From positions 1 through 50,932 of the forward strand of contig CAYREY010000029.1 of the NCBI GenBank assembly GCA_964423405.1: a DNA stretch of 50,932 bases. The letters are read 5' to 3'. The first letter of the stretch is position 1. Each line of letters starts with the position of its first letter. Shown here in pieces: positions 9,543 through 18,650 of this stretch. Both the position numbers and the translations under genes were made by a program. Under the pieces are notes generated by a model. That model did not search any database. It was not told the DNA's origin and was given only the letters and a program-made list of their open reading frames with translations. This DNA comes from Bog-950 sp964423405 (GTDB lineage: Bacteria; Bacteroidota; Bacteroidia; Chitinophagales; LD1).

Positions 9543-10154
9543 ATGATAGTAAATACCCGCCACGTTAACGCACTGGTTAAAAAAGACCCCCTTTTTGCAA
9601 AAATAAAAGCCAATTGGGGCCTACCGCCCAACTGGGAGCGTCCGCAAGGCTTTGTAACACTATGCAAGCTGATACTGGAGCAGCAGGTAAGCCTGGCATC
9701 TGCCCATGCACATTTTACCAAGCTAAACGGCTACGTAAAAGCGTTTGAACCCAACTATCTTTTAAAGCTGAGCGATGAAGAATTTCGTAATTGCCACATA
9801 AGCCGGCAGAAAACAACCTACCTGCGGGCCTTATCAGAGGCGGTGCTGAACGGACAACTGGATATTGAAGCACTGGAGCAAGCCAACGAAAGCGAAGTAC
9901 GTACAAAGCTTACTGCCATTAAAGGCATAGGCCAGTGGACTACCGATGTATATCTGATGTTTTGCTTGCAGCGCACCGATATATTTCCTATTGGTGATAT
10001 AGCCGTAGTAAACACCATTAAAGAGTTTACCGGTTTACAAACCCGCGATGACATGGTGGCCCATGCCGACAACTGGCGGCCCTACCGCTCGCTGGCAGTT
10101 TACTTTTTGTGGCATCATTATTTGAAGAAACGCAATAGAACTACGCAGTTTTAA
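9543..10154 (+). CDS. DNA-3-methyladenine glycosylase II family (AlkA-like, HhH-GPD)
   Basis: This 203-residue protein carries ILEQQVSLASAHA, the opening helix of HhH-GPD glycosylases, and LTAIKGIGQWTTDVYLM, the helix-hairpin-helix. FPIGDIAV follows, and its Asp matches the catalytic aspartate of AlkA. The family excises alkylated bases to start base-excision repair. It lacks the N-terminal beta domain of E. coli AlkA and is therefore the short form. It starts 144 bases from the divergent uvrA start, so two DNA repair genes share an intergenic region. A TAAATTTA box at 9522-9529 lies 13 bases before the ATG. Confidence 0.9.
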   Translation: MIVNTRHVNALVKKDPLFAKIKANWGLPPNWERPQGFVTLCKLILEQQVSLASAHAHFTKLNGYVKAFEPNYLLKLSDEEFRNCHISRQKTTYLRALSEAVLNGQLDIEALEQANESEVRTKLTAIKGIGQWTTDVYLMFCLQRTDIFPIGDIAVVNTIKEFTGLQTRDDMVAHADNWRPYRSLAVYFLWHHYLKKRNRTTQF

Positions 10155-10170
10155 GTGAAAGGCAAGCCAT

Positions 10171-10178
10171 TATATTTA
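10171..10178 (+). promoter_or_regulatory. Candidate -7 box for the membrane protein gene
   Basis: TATATTTA ends 4 bases before the ATG at 10183, a position shared by several genes here. It would give an extremely short leader, so either transcription starts at the codon itself or the box is fortuitous. Confidence 0.35.
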
Positions 10179-10182
10179 CCCC

Positions 10183-11826
10183 ATGTTGAACCTGATTGAT
10201 CATCAACTACAACGCGTTTACAATATACTTAACCGGTATGGGGTGTATGGGTATATGCTGTTGGTGGTAGTGCTGCTGGTACCGGTTTGGATAAACACTT
10301 ACTTTGTAACACTGGATGGGCCCTGCCACTTGTATAATGCCAACATACTCCGAAACATGGCGCTGGGGCAAAACACAGATTTTTTTGGACGCTTTTACGC
10401 GTTCAATCAGGACTATGTACCTAACTGGTTTTCGCACTTAGTACTGGCCGGACTACTTAATTTTTGTAGCCCGCCTTTTGCCGAAAAGCTACTGCTTACC
10501 ACTTACATTGTTGCCTTTACCGGTTTTACCTGGTTACTGGTAAGCCGGATAAACAACAATAACCGCCTGCTGGCATTTACTGCACTGCCATTTGTGTACA
10601 CCTACGTATTGCAGAAAGGCTTCTATAATTTTTCGTTCGGCCTGGTATTTATGCTGGTGTTGTTATGGTTTCATTTCACCTATCAAAACCGGTTGCGCGG
10701 GTGGGTATTTGTATGTATAGAAACCCTGTTATTTACCATCACCTATTTTGTGCATCCGTTTGGTTATCTGCTGGCAGGCGGCATTCTGTTTATGCATACA
10801 TTTCTGGCAAACATTACCAACAAACAGCCCCTGGCCTTGTGGCTATCGGCCACGCTAAAAAAAACTGTACCACTTGCAATTGCCGTTTTGCCTTCGGCTG
10901 TAATGATGCTGGTGTTTTTCTTAAGCCGTACAGCCGAGCCATCGCGCCCTAACCCCGAAACACAGGATAAGTTGTGGGAGTTTTTGTACCATGTTACGGC
11001 AATAGTAAACCTTACATTTGCCGAGGAACCATATACTGAATTTGTTTTTCGCTTGTTTGCATTTTTACTCGGTACCGGGCTGGTTGTAAAATTGTTTCTG
11101 CGCCGGTTTTCGCCATACGATTCGTTTTTGCTTATGGCAGCAGCTATGCTGTGGTTTTACTTTCATGCACCTGCCAGCTTTGCCGGTGGGGGTATGATTA
11201 ATCAACGCCTGATGCTTATACCGTTTGTCGTTATTATCTTTTGGTTTGCATCGGTTAGCTACCCTAAAATTATCAGTGTACTGGCATCAATAGCGGCAGT
11301 AGTAGTTACTGTTTGTTTGCTAACTGTACGTATGCCGGTTCATGCAAAAGCATCGGATCTTACAGAAGACTACCTTTCAGCTGCCGCCTACATCAAACCC
11401 TACACTACTGTATTGCCGCTAAGCTATAACCACTATGGCACCGACAGAGAGGGCCATAACATAACCAGCAGCATCTGGATATTTTTCCACTCGCTTGACT
11501 ATATGGGGGCAACACAGCCATTAATTATGCTGGGCAACTACGAGGCTGCAACCAATCACTTTCCACTGGTATGGCAACCAACCAAAGACCCGTTTATACA
11601 CCTGGGTAAAAATGAAGGAATAGAAAGTACACCGCCCTGTGTAAATTTTGACCAATACAAACAAGTAAGCGGCGAAAACATTGACTATGTATTGCTGCTA
11701 TGTAGCCCGGGGAAGTATATCGATCACTATTGTACCAAAGATGTTCAGGATAAGCTTAATAAGGATTATACGCTTATATATACATCTTCTACTTCGCGTA
11801 CCAAACTGTACGAGCTAAAGCGGTAA
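10183..11826 (+). CDS. Polytopic membrane protein, possibly GT-C glycosyltransferase
   Basis: The 547-residue product has roughly ten or more hydrophobic segments, starting with YMLLVVVLLVPVWINTYF near residue 24 and continuing to about residue 395. A soluble C-terminal domain follows. After the first membrane segment comes the acidic motif LDGPCHLYNANIL; GT-C transferases, which use polyprenyl-phosphate sugars, carry an acidic pair in this first periplasmic loop. This placement is the only functional hint and the assignment is an inference. The C-terminal part has a Cys-containing stretch (TPPCVNFDQY, VLLLCSPGKYIDHYC). It follows the glycosylase gene by 28 bases and converges with the oxidoreductase gene at 11835. 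Confidence 0.6.
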   Translation: MLNLIDHQLQRVYNILNRYGVYGYMLLVVVLLVPVWINTYFVTLDGPCHLYNANILRNMALGQNTDFFGRFYAFNQDYVPNWFSHLVLAGLLNFCSPPFAEKLLLTTYIVAFTGFTWLLVSRINNNNRLLAFTALPFVYTYVLQKGFYNFSFGLVFMLVLLWFHFTYQNRLRGWVFVCIETLLFTITYFVHPFGYLLAGGILFMHTFLANITNKQPLALWLSATLKKTVPLAIAVLPSAVMMLVFFLSRTAEPSRPNPETQDKLWEFLYHVTAIVNLTFAEEPYTEFVFRLFAFLLGTGLVVKLFLRRFSPYDSFLLMAAAMLWFYFHAPASFAGGGMINQRLMLIPFVVIIFWFASVSYPKIISVLASIAAVVVTVCLLTVRMPVHAKASDLTEDYLSAAAYIKPYTTVLPLSYNHYGTDREGHNITSSIWIFFHSLDYMGATQPLIMLGNYEAATNHFPLVWQPTKDPFIHLGKNEGIESTPPCVNFDQYKQVSGENIDYVLLLCSPGKYIDHYCTKDVQDKLNKDYTLIYTSSTSRTKLYELKR

Positions 11827-11834
11827 AGTTTACA

Positions 11835-12938
11835 CTACTTTCCATCCTCCACAAACCCTTTCCAGCGTTTCATATACTCTACAAATGGCGGGCTAAGGTG
11901 TTGCTGTAACAAATGTTCAACAGTAAATGGTGGGCGCAAAGGATCTGTTTGTGTTTTTGCAAGCGTTGGCCAGTTGGCATTGCCAATAGCAGCCTTGCCC
12001 AACGCAACAATATCGGCACCCAGGCTAAGGGCAATATCAGCATCGGCATCGTCCCATATATTACCGGCTATTATTATCGGCATAGTAGGTACGGCTTCTC
12101 TGAAATACTCAATCAGCCGCTTCGAACCATCGGGGTATTTCTCTGGTTTCTTCAACGCATCCCATGGCGAAAGGTGTATATAGTCAGTCCCCTCGCTGGT
12201 CAGTATGCGCGCAAGCGCAATGCTTTCGTCAAAATCTATACCCTCAAAAGTATATTTATCTTCCGGCGAAAGGCGTACCCCCACAATAAAGCCACGCGAT
12301 ACTTTCTCTTTTATCCCATTAAGTATGCTTAGCAAAAACCGGTTATGGTTTTCAAAGGCACCACCCCACTCATCGGTGCGGCGATTGGTTATCTTACTCA
12401 AAAACTGATGTATCAGGTAGCCGTGCGCCCCGTGTAGTTCAACCCCGTCAAAACCGGCTTTCTCTGCCCGCACAGCAGCAGCAACAAAATCATTTATCAC
12501 CCGGGTTATATCCTCAACCGTCGCTTCGCGCACCGGTACCGGTGTTTTAGCGTGTGGCATCAGGTGGGCGCTGGCACTAATGGGCTGCGTGCCTATCAGG
12601 CTCTCCGGGCTACGTGCACCGCCGTGAAAAATCTGCACTATAGCCAGGCTACCGTGTTGTTTTATACCCGCGGCCAAACGGGTTAACCCGGGCAGTTGTA
12701 TATCATCGTATATCCCAAGTTCGCCCTGCCAGCCCTGCCCGTCTTTCGATACGTTGGCAGCACAGGTAATTATCATTCCAAAGCCCTCACGTGCGCGGCT
12801 TACCAGCCAGTTGTATTCATTATCGCTTAGGGTGCCATCATCGTGGCTTTGCAGGTTGGTAAGCGGGGCCAGTGCAATGCGGTTAGGCATTTGCCGGCCA
12901 TTTAAAAAAGTAAAAGGTGTAAACAATTGACTACTCAT
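11835..12938 (-). CDS. NADH:flavin oxidoreductase, old yellow enzyme family
   Basis: This is a 367-residue TIM-barrel flavoprotein. NRIALAPLTNLQSHDDGTLS is the FMN-binding N-terminal strand. The block GVELHGAHGYLIHQFLS, followed by NRRTDEWGG, is the family signature with the His-containing substrate site. IIIAGNIWDDADADIALS and DIVALGKAAIGN near the end form the phosphate-binding region of the FMN site. Members reduce activated alkenes with NAD(P)H in the cytoplasm; the physiological substrate is usually unknown. It is a single gene transcribed toward the membrane protein gene, with 8 bases between the two stop codons. Confidence 0.92.
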   Translation of the reverse strand: MSSQLFTPFTFLNGRQMPNRIALAPLTNLQSHDDGTLSDNEYNWLVSRAREGFGMIITCAANVSKDGQGWQGELGIYDDIQLPGLTRLAAGIKQHGSLAIVQIFHGGARSPESLIGTQPISASAHLMPHAKTPVPVREATVEDITRVINDFVAAAVRAEKAGFDGVELHGAHGYLIHQFLSKITNRRTDEWGGAFENHNRFLLSILNGIKEKVSRGFIVGVRLSPEDKYTFEGIDFDESIALARILTSEGTDYIHLSPWDALKKPEKYPDGSKRLIEYFREAVPTMPIIIAGNIWDDADADIALSLGADIVALGKAAIGNANWPTLAKTQTDPLRPPFTVEHLLQQHLSPPFVEYMKRWKGFVEDGK

Positions 12939-12996
12939 GTTATTTCATTTATTCGGCAGCACTAAAGTAACCAGCGGCGTGGTGTTACGAAATTTT

Positions 12997-13004
12997 TATT
13001 TTGC
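12997..13004 (+). promoter_or_regulatory. Candidate -7 box deciding the start of the deacetylase gene
   Basis: TATTTTGC lies 5 bases before the GTG at 13010 and overlaps an in-frame TTG at 13001, which therefore cannot be the start if this box is real. It supports GTG at 13010. Confidence 0.4.
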
Positions 13005-13009
13005 AGGCT

Positions 13010-13966
13010 GTGAGTATTAGAAACCTGTTGCAAAAAACCGGCCTGCCCGGTATAGTACCTGTTAACGCACTGGCCGCATTAACAGCGCAACGGTTTATTA
13101 TGCCGTTTTACCATATTGTAAGCAACGATGATTGCAAGCACATAAAACACCTGTATCCGGTAAAAACAGTACAGCAATTTGAGGCCGACCTCGATTTCTT
13201 ACTGCGCCATTATCAACCAATAGCAGCTACTGATTTAAATGATGTACTAAACGGCAAATACAATGGCAAGCGCATTTTTCTGCTAACGTTCGACGATGGG
13301 CTGCGCGAATGCCACGATGTAATAGCACCGGTACTGTTACGCAAAGGCATACCGGCTGTGTTCTTTTTAAACAGCGATTTTATAGACAACAAGGCATTGA
13401 TGTTCCGCTATAAAGTAAGCCTGCTGATAGAGCAGCTAAACAATAGCAACCCGGCTTTGGCCAGTCAACTAAAAGCGCAACGCAGCGATAGTGCCCTGAT
13501 ACAGCAAACAGCAGAACAACTACACTATAGTTTCGATGATTTTTTAAAAACACAACAGCCATACCTTACCACCACACAGGTACAGGCATTACTAAAGCAG
13601 GGCTTTACCATAGGTGCGCACAGCCTTAACCACCCGTATTACGAGGATATACCCCTGCAAGAGCAACTTAACCAAACATTTGGCTCGCTCACCGCATTGC
13701 AGCAACTGTTTGGTGTTACGGATAAACTGTTTGCTTTCCCGTTTACCGACTATGGTGTAACAAATGCTTTTTTTGAAGCAACGCTAAACGGACAGAAAAT
13801 TGATTTTAGCTTTGGCGGTGCCGGCTTTAAGCACGATGTTTCGCCACGGCACCTGCAGCGGTTAGCTATGGAACAAGGGGCTACCGCTAAAGAAATTATT
13901 GGTGCCGAGTATTTATACTATCTGCTAAAAATGCCGTTATTCAAAAATACTATCCGCAGGGGCTAA
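13010..13966 (+). CDS. Polysaccharide deacetylase family protein
   Basis: The product is about 318 residues. LLTFDDGLRECHDVIAPVLL is the CE4 motif 1 (TFDDG) with the catalytic and metal-binding aspartates, and PAVFFLNSDFIDN is the following strand. FTIGAHSLNHPYYEDIP gives the HSxxHP metal motif 2. The family deacetylates N-acetyl-sugar polymers such as peptidoglycan or exopolysaccharide. No clear signal peptide is present. The start is most likely GTG at 13010, since no ATG is available and the upstream TTG overlaps a promoter-like box. The stop overlaps the next gene's ATG (TAATG), so the two are coupled. Confidence 0.85.
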   Translation: MSIRNLLQKTGLPGIVPVNALAALTAQRFIMPFYHIVSNDDCKHIKHLYPVKTVQQFEADLDFLLRHYQPIAATDLNDVLNGKYNGKRIFLLTFDDGLRECHDVIAPVLLRKGIPAVFFLNSDFIDNKALMFRYKVSLLIEQLNNSNPALASQLKAQRSDSALIQQTAEQLHYSFDDFLKTQQPYLTTTQVQALLKQGFTIGAHSLNHPYYEDIPLQEQLNQTFGSLTALQQLFGVTDKLFAFPFTDYGVTNAFFEATLNGQKIDFSFGGAGFKHDVSPRHLQRLAMEQGATAKEIIGAEYLYYLLKMPLFKNTIRRG

Positions 13967-15069
13967 TGGAAATTAAAACACTTACACCGGCACAGTTAAA
14001 AGCGTTCATCGAAACCGATGCGTTTAAAACTATGCCCGTAGTGCCCATTAGCACGCACCGCGCCTTATCGCATATAGCCAATCCGCGGGTTGCTGCCGAT
14101 GATGTAATTATGATACTGGCCTTCGAAGAGAGCCGCATGGTAGGTTATCTGGGTGTACTGGCCGATGAAATTTTTAATGGCCCTACCGGTTACAAATGTG
14201 GCTGGCTTAGCTGTATGTGGGTTGACCCTGCCCTACGCGGCAAAGGCATTGCCAAACAACTGCTGGCTACAGCATTTGCCAAATGGAACAACCATATACT
14301 GGTTACCGAATTTACCGCCGAAGCCAAAGCACTTTACGACCGCTCTAAAAATTTCGACGACCTGAAAAGTAACACCGGCCTGCGTTGTTTTTTACGTTTC
14401 AATACGCAGCAGATACTACCTAACAAAAAACCATCACTTAAAAATATAGCCCCCTTGCTAAAGGTTGCCGATGCTACGGCCAACATGTTTAATAGCATTA
14501 GGCTGTCGGTTTTAAAACCGGTAACTACTAGTAACATACGCTGGCAGGCTGTTACAGCAATTGACAACATCCTTGCCGCTTTTATTGATACCCACCAGCA
14601 AAACACCTTCGAAAAACGTACTGCCGCCGAACTGAACTGGATACTTAAACACCCATGGCTACAGGTATCGCAACCAACCAATGAAAGCACACGCTATCAC
14701 TTTTCAAGTGTGGCATCGCAGTTTAAAAACCTGTGCTTTGCGGGATATAACAGCCATAATCAGGTTGTTGCCTTTATGTTCTTCTCACTCCGCAACGGGC
14801 ATGTAAAACTACCTTACGCTTTCTTCAACTCTGCCGATGTAGCAGCTGTTACAGCCAAAATTTACGAAGTGATGCTGGCAGAGAAAGCCGCTATGCTTAC
14901 GGTGTTTAACCCGCATATTACAGCATACCTCAGCAGCCGGCCCACACCATTTATATATAAGCGCACCGTTTACCGGCATTATATTATTACCAAAGCACTT
15001 AGTGCATATTTTACCAATAAAGCTCAGCTAGCTATACACGATGGCGACGCCGATTGCGCATTTACCTGA
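13966..15069 (+). CDS. GNAT family N-acetyltransferase
   Basis: In the N-terminal half of this 367-residue protein, CGWLSCMWVDPALRGKGIAK carries the R-G-x-G-x-A/G acetyl-CoA pyrophosphate loop of GNAT enzymes. It is followed by LLATAFAKW and the VTEFTAEAKALYDRSKNF strand/helix. The C-terminal 200 residues are not a recognised domain and may be a degenerate second GNAT copy (the YNSHNQVVAFMFFSLRNG strands would fit). It is translationally coupled to the deacetylase gene, so the pair may swap or modify acyl groups on a sugar polymer. Its last 8 bases overlap the convergent gene at 15062. Confidence 0.8.
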   Translation: MEIKTLTPAQLKAFIETDAFKTMPVVPISTHRALSHIANPRVAADDVIMILAFEESRMVGYLGVLADEIFNGPTGYKCGWLSCMWVDPALRGKGIAKQLLATAFAKWNNHILVTEFTAEAKALYDRSKNFDDLKSNTGLRCFLRFNTQQILPNKKPSLKNIAPLLKVADATANMFNSIRLSVLKPVTTSNIRWQAVTAIDNILAAFIDTHQQNTFEKRTAAELNWILKHPWLQVSQPTNESTRYHFSSVASQFKNLCFAGYNSHNQVVAFMFFSLRNGHVKLPYAFFNSADVAAVTAKIYEVMLAEKAAMLTVFNPHITAYLSSRPTPFIYKRTVYRHYIITKALSAYFTNKAQLAIHDGDADCAFT

Positions 15070-15454
15070 CCACCGAATGTCTTCTATAAAAATTCACTTC
15101 GAACATAGAACGGTGTTTAAAAATACGCTTAAGGTTATATAGTGAGTATGTTCCTTCCTGAATATCCTCCATTGTGTCTAAAAGTGAATCGTCGTGCCTC
15201 CTTACACCAAAAAATGGTAAAAGCGGAGATAAATATTCTACAGTAATGCGTTCCGCGCCATTTAAATCTGTAGCAGAAAACGTTTTTGATTTTAAAAAAT
15301 GAACCTTAAAGTAAAAGTAGTCTCCCGGGGCAAGTTCTATAGCTAACGATTCCTCCTCATACATATAATCAACGGGGTTTCCGTTAAGAAACAGCCTGAT
15401 ATTGGTAAGAATAGGTTCGTAACCTAAATGCGTTACATAAACAATTTGAACCAT
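15062..15454 (-). CDS. Hypothetical protein, 130 residues
   Basis: Not recognised. The protein starts MVQIVYVTHLGYEPILTNIR and is predicted to be mainly beta strands with alternating hydrophobic and charged residues (SLAIELAPGDYFYFKVHFL). It ends in a basic tail (IFKHRSMFEVNFYRRHSVVR). There is no signal peptide or membrane segment, so it is probably cytoplasmic. A good candidate promoter (TTG, 20 bases, TATATTTTG) lies 17 bases upstream of its ATG, which supports it as a real monocistronic gene. Its 3' end overlaps the acetyltransferase gene by 8 bases, tail to tail. Confidence 0.7.
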   Translation of the reverse strand: MVQIVYVTHLGYEPILTNIRLFLNGNPVDYMYEEESLAIELAPGDYFYFKVHFLKSKTFSATDLNGAERITVEYLSPLLPFFGVRRHDDSLLDTMEDIQEGTYSLYNLKRIFKHRSMFEVNFYRRHSVVR

Positions 15455-15471
15455 ACTATAGCTAACCTACA

Positions 15472-15503
15472 CAAAATATACTGCAAAACTTACAACTAAA
15501 CAA
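15472..15503 (-). promoter_or_regulatory. Promoter, Bacteroidota type, for the 130-residue hypothetical gene
   Basis: On the minus strand a TTG at 15503-15501 is followed, after 20 bases, by TATATTTTG at 15480-15472. This matches the -33 TTG / -7 TAnnTTTG layout of Bacteroidota promoters with one extra T. The start codon is 17 bases further on. Confidence 0.5.
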
Positions 15504-15543
15504 TTTTGCTGATTAACTTTCCGTTGTAAAACAAAACTGTTGT

Positions 15544-16956
15544 ATGGGAAAAACTGTTAGCGCATTTACCAATGACGCACTGGGAAAAATGGATGCTGTA
15601 GCCCTGGCCGAGGCTATAGCTAAAAAACAAGTATCGGTTGCCGAAGTAACCGAGGCCGCCATAACACGCGCCGAAAAAGTAAACACCGACCTTAATGCCA
15701 TAGTAATTAAAACCTACGATGTAGCCCGCAACCAAAGCAGGCTTACAAAAACAGGAGCCCTGTACGGTGTACCGGCTTTTGTAAAAGATAATGAAAACAT
15801 TAAAGGCTACCCCACCCAAATGGGCACCGGTGCCTTTAAAGGCAAGCCGGCCGCTAAGGATAGCCGTTTTTACAAACAGTTTACCAGCACCGGTACCAAT
15901 GCGTTGGGCAAAAGTACCATGCCCGAATTTGGCCTTATATGCAGTACCGAAAATGAAAAATGGGGTATAACCCGCAACCCGTGGAACACCGACTATACTA
16001 CCGGTGGCTCCTCATCGGGTTCGGCGGCACTGGTGGCCAGCGGTGTGGTGCCAATAGCATCGGCAAATGATGGTGCCGGCTCTACCCGTATACCGGCAGC
16101 CTGCTGCGGGCTGGTAGGTTTAAAACCCAGCCGCCACCGGTTAGTATCTATCGATGGTGGAGAGCTGATGCCACTGCAAATAGTTTATGAAGGGGTACTA
16201 ACCCGATCGGTACGCGATACAGCCCTGTTTTATGCCGAGGCAGAAAAATTTTACCGCAACCCACGCCTACCCGAACTGGGCCATGTAAAAAGTGCATCGA
16301 AACTACGCTTACGCATAGCCTTTTTTAATAACCCGGAGCGGGGTAAACTGGGCCACCAGGATGCTGATACATACCGCACACAGCTGGAGACCGCCGAACT
16401 GCTACAAAAGCTGGGACACACGGTAGAGCAAATAGACCTGCCCATTGATATAGACTCGCTGAGCGAATACTACCTGAACTACTATGGCTTTATGGCTTAC
16501 TTAATTTCGCACTGGGGCCGCGTAGTGCTTAAAGCACCGGTAGATAAAGAACAACTGGAGCCTTTTACCACCGGGCTAAGCAGCCGTTTTAAAAGCAGGC
16601 CGCTATCGGTACCACGCAGCATACGTATGCTGCGCGAAAACAGCGCCAAAGCCGAAAAACTGTTCGATACATACGATGTGTTGATGACACCGGTAGTATC
16701 GCACAACACACCGCTGCTGGGGCATTTTTCACCAAAGCTTAGCTACGAAGATGTAACCCGCCGTGCTATTGAATACGCCAGCTATGCCGGCTTACAAAAC
16801 GTATCGGGCGCACCGGCTATTTCGTTACCGTTGGGTGTAGCTGCTAACAACATGCCGGTAGGCGTGCATTTTACAGCGCCTTATGGTTTAGATAAACGCC
16901 TGCTTGAACTGGCCTACGAACTGGAAGAAGCCAAACCTTTCAAGCTGATAGCTTAG
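15544..16956 (+). CDS. Amidase signature family protein
   Basis: This 470-residue enzyme has the Ser-cisSer-Lys catalytic set of the amidase signature family. Lys is in YGVPAFVKDNENIKG near residue 80, and TTGGSSSGSAALVASG near residue 155 carries the two serines. GAGSTRIPAACCGLVGLKPS then forms the oxyanion loop. Relatives hydrolyse carboxamides or serve as GatA in tRNA amidation. GatA is unlikely because the C-terminal region differs (YASYAGLQNVSGAPAISLPL, as in stand-alone amidases) and no gatB or gatC lies nearby. No signal peptide is seen. It appears to be transcribed alone, in the opposite direction to the hypothetical gene upstream. Confidence 0.9.
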   Translation: MGKTVSAFTNDALGKMDAVALAEAIAKKQVSVAEVTEAAITRAEKVNTDLNAIVIKTYDVARNQSRLTKTGALYGVPAFVKDNENIKGYPTQMGTGAFKGKPAAKDSRFYKQFTSTGTNALGKSTMPEFGLICSTENEKWGITRNPWNTDYTTGGSSSGSAALVASGVVPIASANDGAGSTRIPAACCGLVGLKPSRHRLVSIDGGELMPLQIVYEGVLTRSVRDTALFYAEAEKFYRNPRLPELGHVKSASKLRLRIAFFNNPERGKLGHQDADTYRTQLETAELLQKLGHTVEQIDLPIDIDSLSEYYLNYYGFMAYLISHWGRVVLKAPVDKEQLEPFTTGLSSRFKSRPLSVPRSIRMLRENSAKAEKLFDTYDVLMTPVVSHNTPLLGHFSPKLSYEDVTRRAIEYASYAGLQNVSGAPAISLPLGVAANNMPVGVHFTAPYGLDKRLLELAYELEEAKPFKLIA

Positions 16957-17000
16957 TTTATGGAAAATGATGATAACTTCATCTTTAACAAAAACACTAT

Positions 17001-17777
17001 ATGGCTAAGCCAATTTACCTGCAACTAACCAAACCCTGTAACGAACCGTGGGATAACATGACACCCACCCGGCAGGGCGCACATTGCAAAAGCTGCAACA
17101 AACAGGTAATAGACCTTACCAATAAAACAGAAAACGAAGTTTACGAACTTATAACCCAACATAACGGCCAGATGTGTGCCCGGTTAACCAGTTTGCAGCT
17201 AAATACACCCATAAGAAAAAGCGAATTGATAAACGGCGGGTTTAACTGGCGCGCCATGGCGGCTAGTTTGGGAGCGTTGCTGGCATTGGACAATACAGCA
17301 AAAGCCCTTAACCCTGATGATAAAACAAATGTTGCCATTTACGACAGCACCACCGCTAATGCAATTAACCCAGATACTATACCAACTATACCAAATACCA
17401 TTACCGGTATAGTTGTAGACTCTACAACCAAAGAGCCTTTATATGGCGTTAATGTAATCTTACAAAGCACTCTCAAAGGTGTTACTACGGATTTGGATGG
17501 TAAGTTCCGTATAGAAAACGCATCGCAATACAAAGATGACACACTAATAGTACATTACCTTGGTTATAATGATGTTAAGATAGAGGTAAACCAATTCGTA
17601 TCTGGCAGCGCTATTTTTTTAAAAGAAAATATAATAGATATGGAAATAGTAGTGGTTTGCGGTGGTATAAGCGCTACCAGAAGTAACCCTCTTGAAGAAG
17701 AAATAGGCCCGGCACTAGACCTTACCCACTTGTTGTATCGCGACAGGCCCCGTAAAAACAAAAAGCACCGTAAGTAA
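17001..17777 (+). CDS. Carboxypeptidase-regulatory-like domain protein with N-terminal Cys motif
   Basis: The 258-residue protein starts MAKPIYLQLTKPCNEPWDNM, followed by HCKSCNKQVIDLTN. This Cys-x-x-Cys N-terminal module occurs in many uncharacterised Bacteroidota proteins and may bind a metal. A short hydrophobic stretch (WRAMAASLGALLAL, about residue 76) may be a membrane anchor. Residues 130-205 (ITGIVVDSTTKEPLYGVNVI, then GVTTDLDGKFRI) form a carboxypeptidase-regulatory-like beta-sandwich, as found at the N terminus of TonB-dependent receptors. The C terminus is basic (PRKNKKHRK). It could be a membrane-tethered cell-surface or signalling adaptor; the function is unknown. Confidence 0.75.
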   Translation: MAKPIYLQLTKPCNEPWDNMTPTRQGAHCKSCNKQVIDLTNKTENEVYELITQHNGQMCARLTSLQLNTPIRKSELINGGFNWRAMAASLGALLALDNTAKALNPDDKTNVAIYDSTTANAINPDTIPTIPNTITGIVVDSTTKEPLYGVNVILQSTLKGVTTDLDGKFRIENASQYKDDTLIVHYLGYNDVKIEVNQFVSGSAIFLKENIIDMEIVVVCGGISATRSNPLEEEIGPALDLTHLLYRDRPRKNKKHRK

Positions 17778-17857
17778 TCATTATACCATCCGTAAAACGT
17801 TATTAGTATAATTCCATATCTTAGCGCCCTATAATCGTTACCTAAAAAACAACAACT

Positions 17858-18565
17858 ATGTTCGAAACATTTGAAACCATATCGTTAACCGAAGCACAGG
17901 AAAGAGAGCAAGCCGGCTTTATTGCCAAAGTGTACGGCTGGATGAGCCTGGCACTGGCCATTACCGCTGTAGTAGCTATGCTGGTAGTATCATCACCTAC
18001 AGTGCTTGAATTTATTTTCGGAAACCGCTTCGTATTTTTTGGCCTGCTGATAGCCGAACTAATATGTGTAGGGGCTTTGGTAGGTGCTGTAAACCGTTTT
18101 TCAAGCACTGTAGCCACGGCGGTGTTTATAGCCTACGCCGTGTTAAACGGGCTTACACTGTCTTGTGTTTTTCTTGCCTACACATCAGCATCTATTGTAA
18201 GTACCTTTTTTATTACCGCCACCACGTTTGGTGTAATGAGCACCTACGGCTACTTTACCAAACGCGACCTTACCAGTATGGGTAACCTGCTGGGTATGGT
18301 GCTTATAGGTGTGGTAATAGCATCGCTGGTAAACCTGTTTTTGGCCAGCAGCACACTTTACTGGATAGTTACCTACGCCGGTATTGTGGTTTTTGTGGGG
18401 CTGATTGCTTACGATACCCAGAAGATAAAATACATGTACCAAAGCGGATTGATAGAAGGTGATAATGTACGCAAAGGTGCCATACTTGGCGCGCTTTCGT
18501 TATATCTTGATTTTATAAACCTGTTTTTATTGTTACTGCGCTTATTTGGCCGCAGCCGCGATTAA
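17858..18565 (+). CDS. Bax inhibitor-1/YccA family membrane protein
   Basis: The product has 235 residues and seven hydrophobic segments, beginning at GWMSLALAITAVVAMLVVSS. The family-specific stretch TSASIVSTFFITATTFGVMS is present, followed by YGYFTKRDLTSMGNLLGM and the conserved GLIAYDTQKIKYMY with its acidic residue. GALSLYLDFINLFLLLLRLF lies at the end. Family members are inner-membrane proteins implicated in calcium leak and proteostasis; the role in bacteria is poorly defined. It is followed by a rho-independent terminator at 18587, so it is probably monocistronic. Confidence 0.93.
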   Translation: MFETFETISLTEAQEREQAGFIAKVYGWMSLALAITAVVAMLVVSSPTVLEFIFGNRFVFFGLLIAELICVGALVGAVNRFSSTVATAVFIAYAVLNGLTLSCVFLAYTSASIVSTFFITATTFGVMSTYGYFTKRDLTSMGNLLGMVLIGVVIASLVNLFLASSTLYWIVTYAGIVVFVGLIAYDTQKIKYMYQSGLIEGDNVRKGAILGALSLYLDFINLFLLLLRLFGRSRD

Positions 18566-18586
18566 TAGGGTTCAGCCCATATTTCT

Positions 18587-18620
18587 CAAAAGCCCGTTTG
18601 GTACAACCAACGGGCTTTTG
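18587..18620 (+). terminator. Rho-independent terminator after the Bax-inhibitor-like gene
   Basis: An inverted repeat with CAAAAGCCCGTT on the left and AACGGGCTTTTG on the right, with a one-base bulge and a short loop, lies 21 bases after the stop at 18565. Confidence 0.85.
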
Positions 18621-18650
18621 TATTTAATTTGTGGCATAACAATAGTTACC

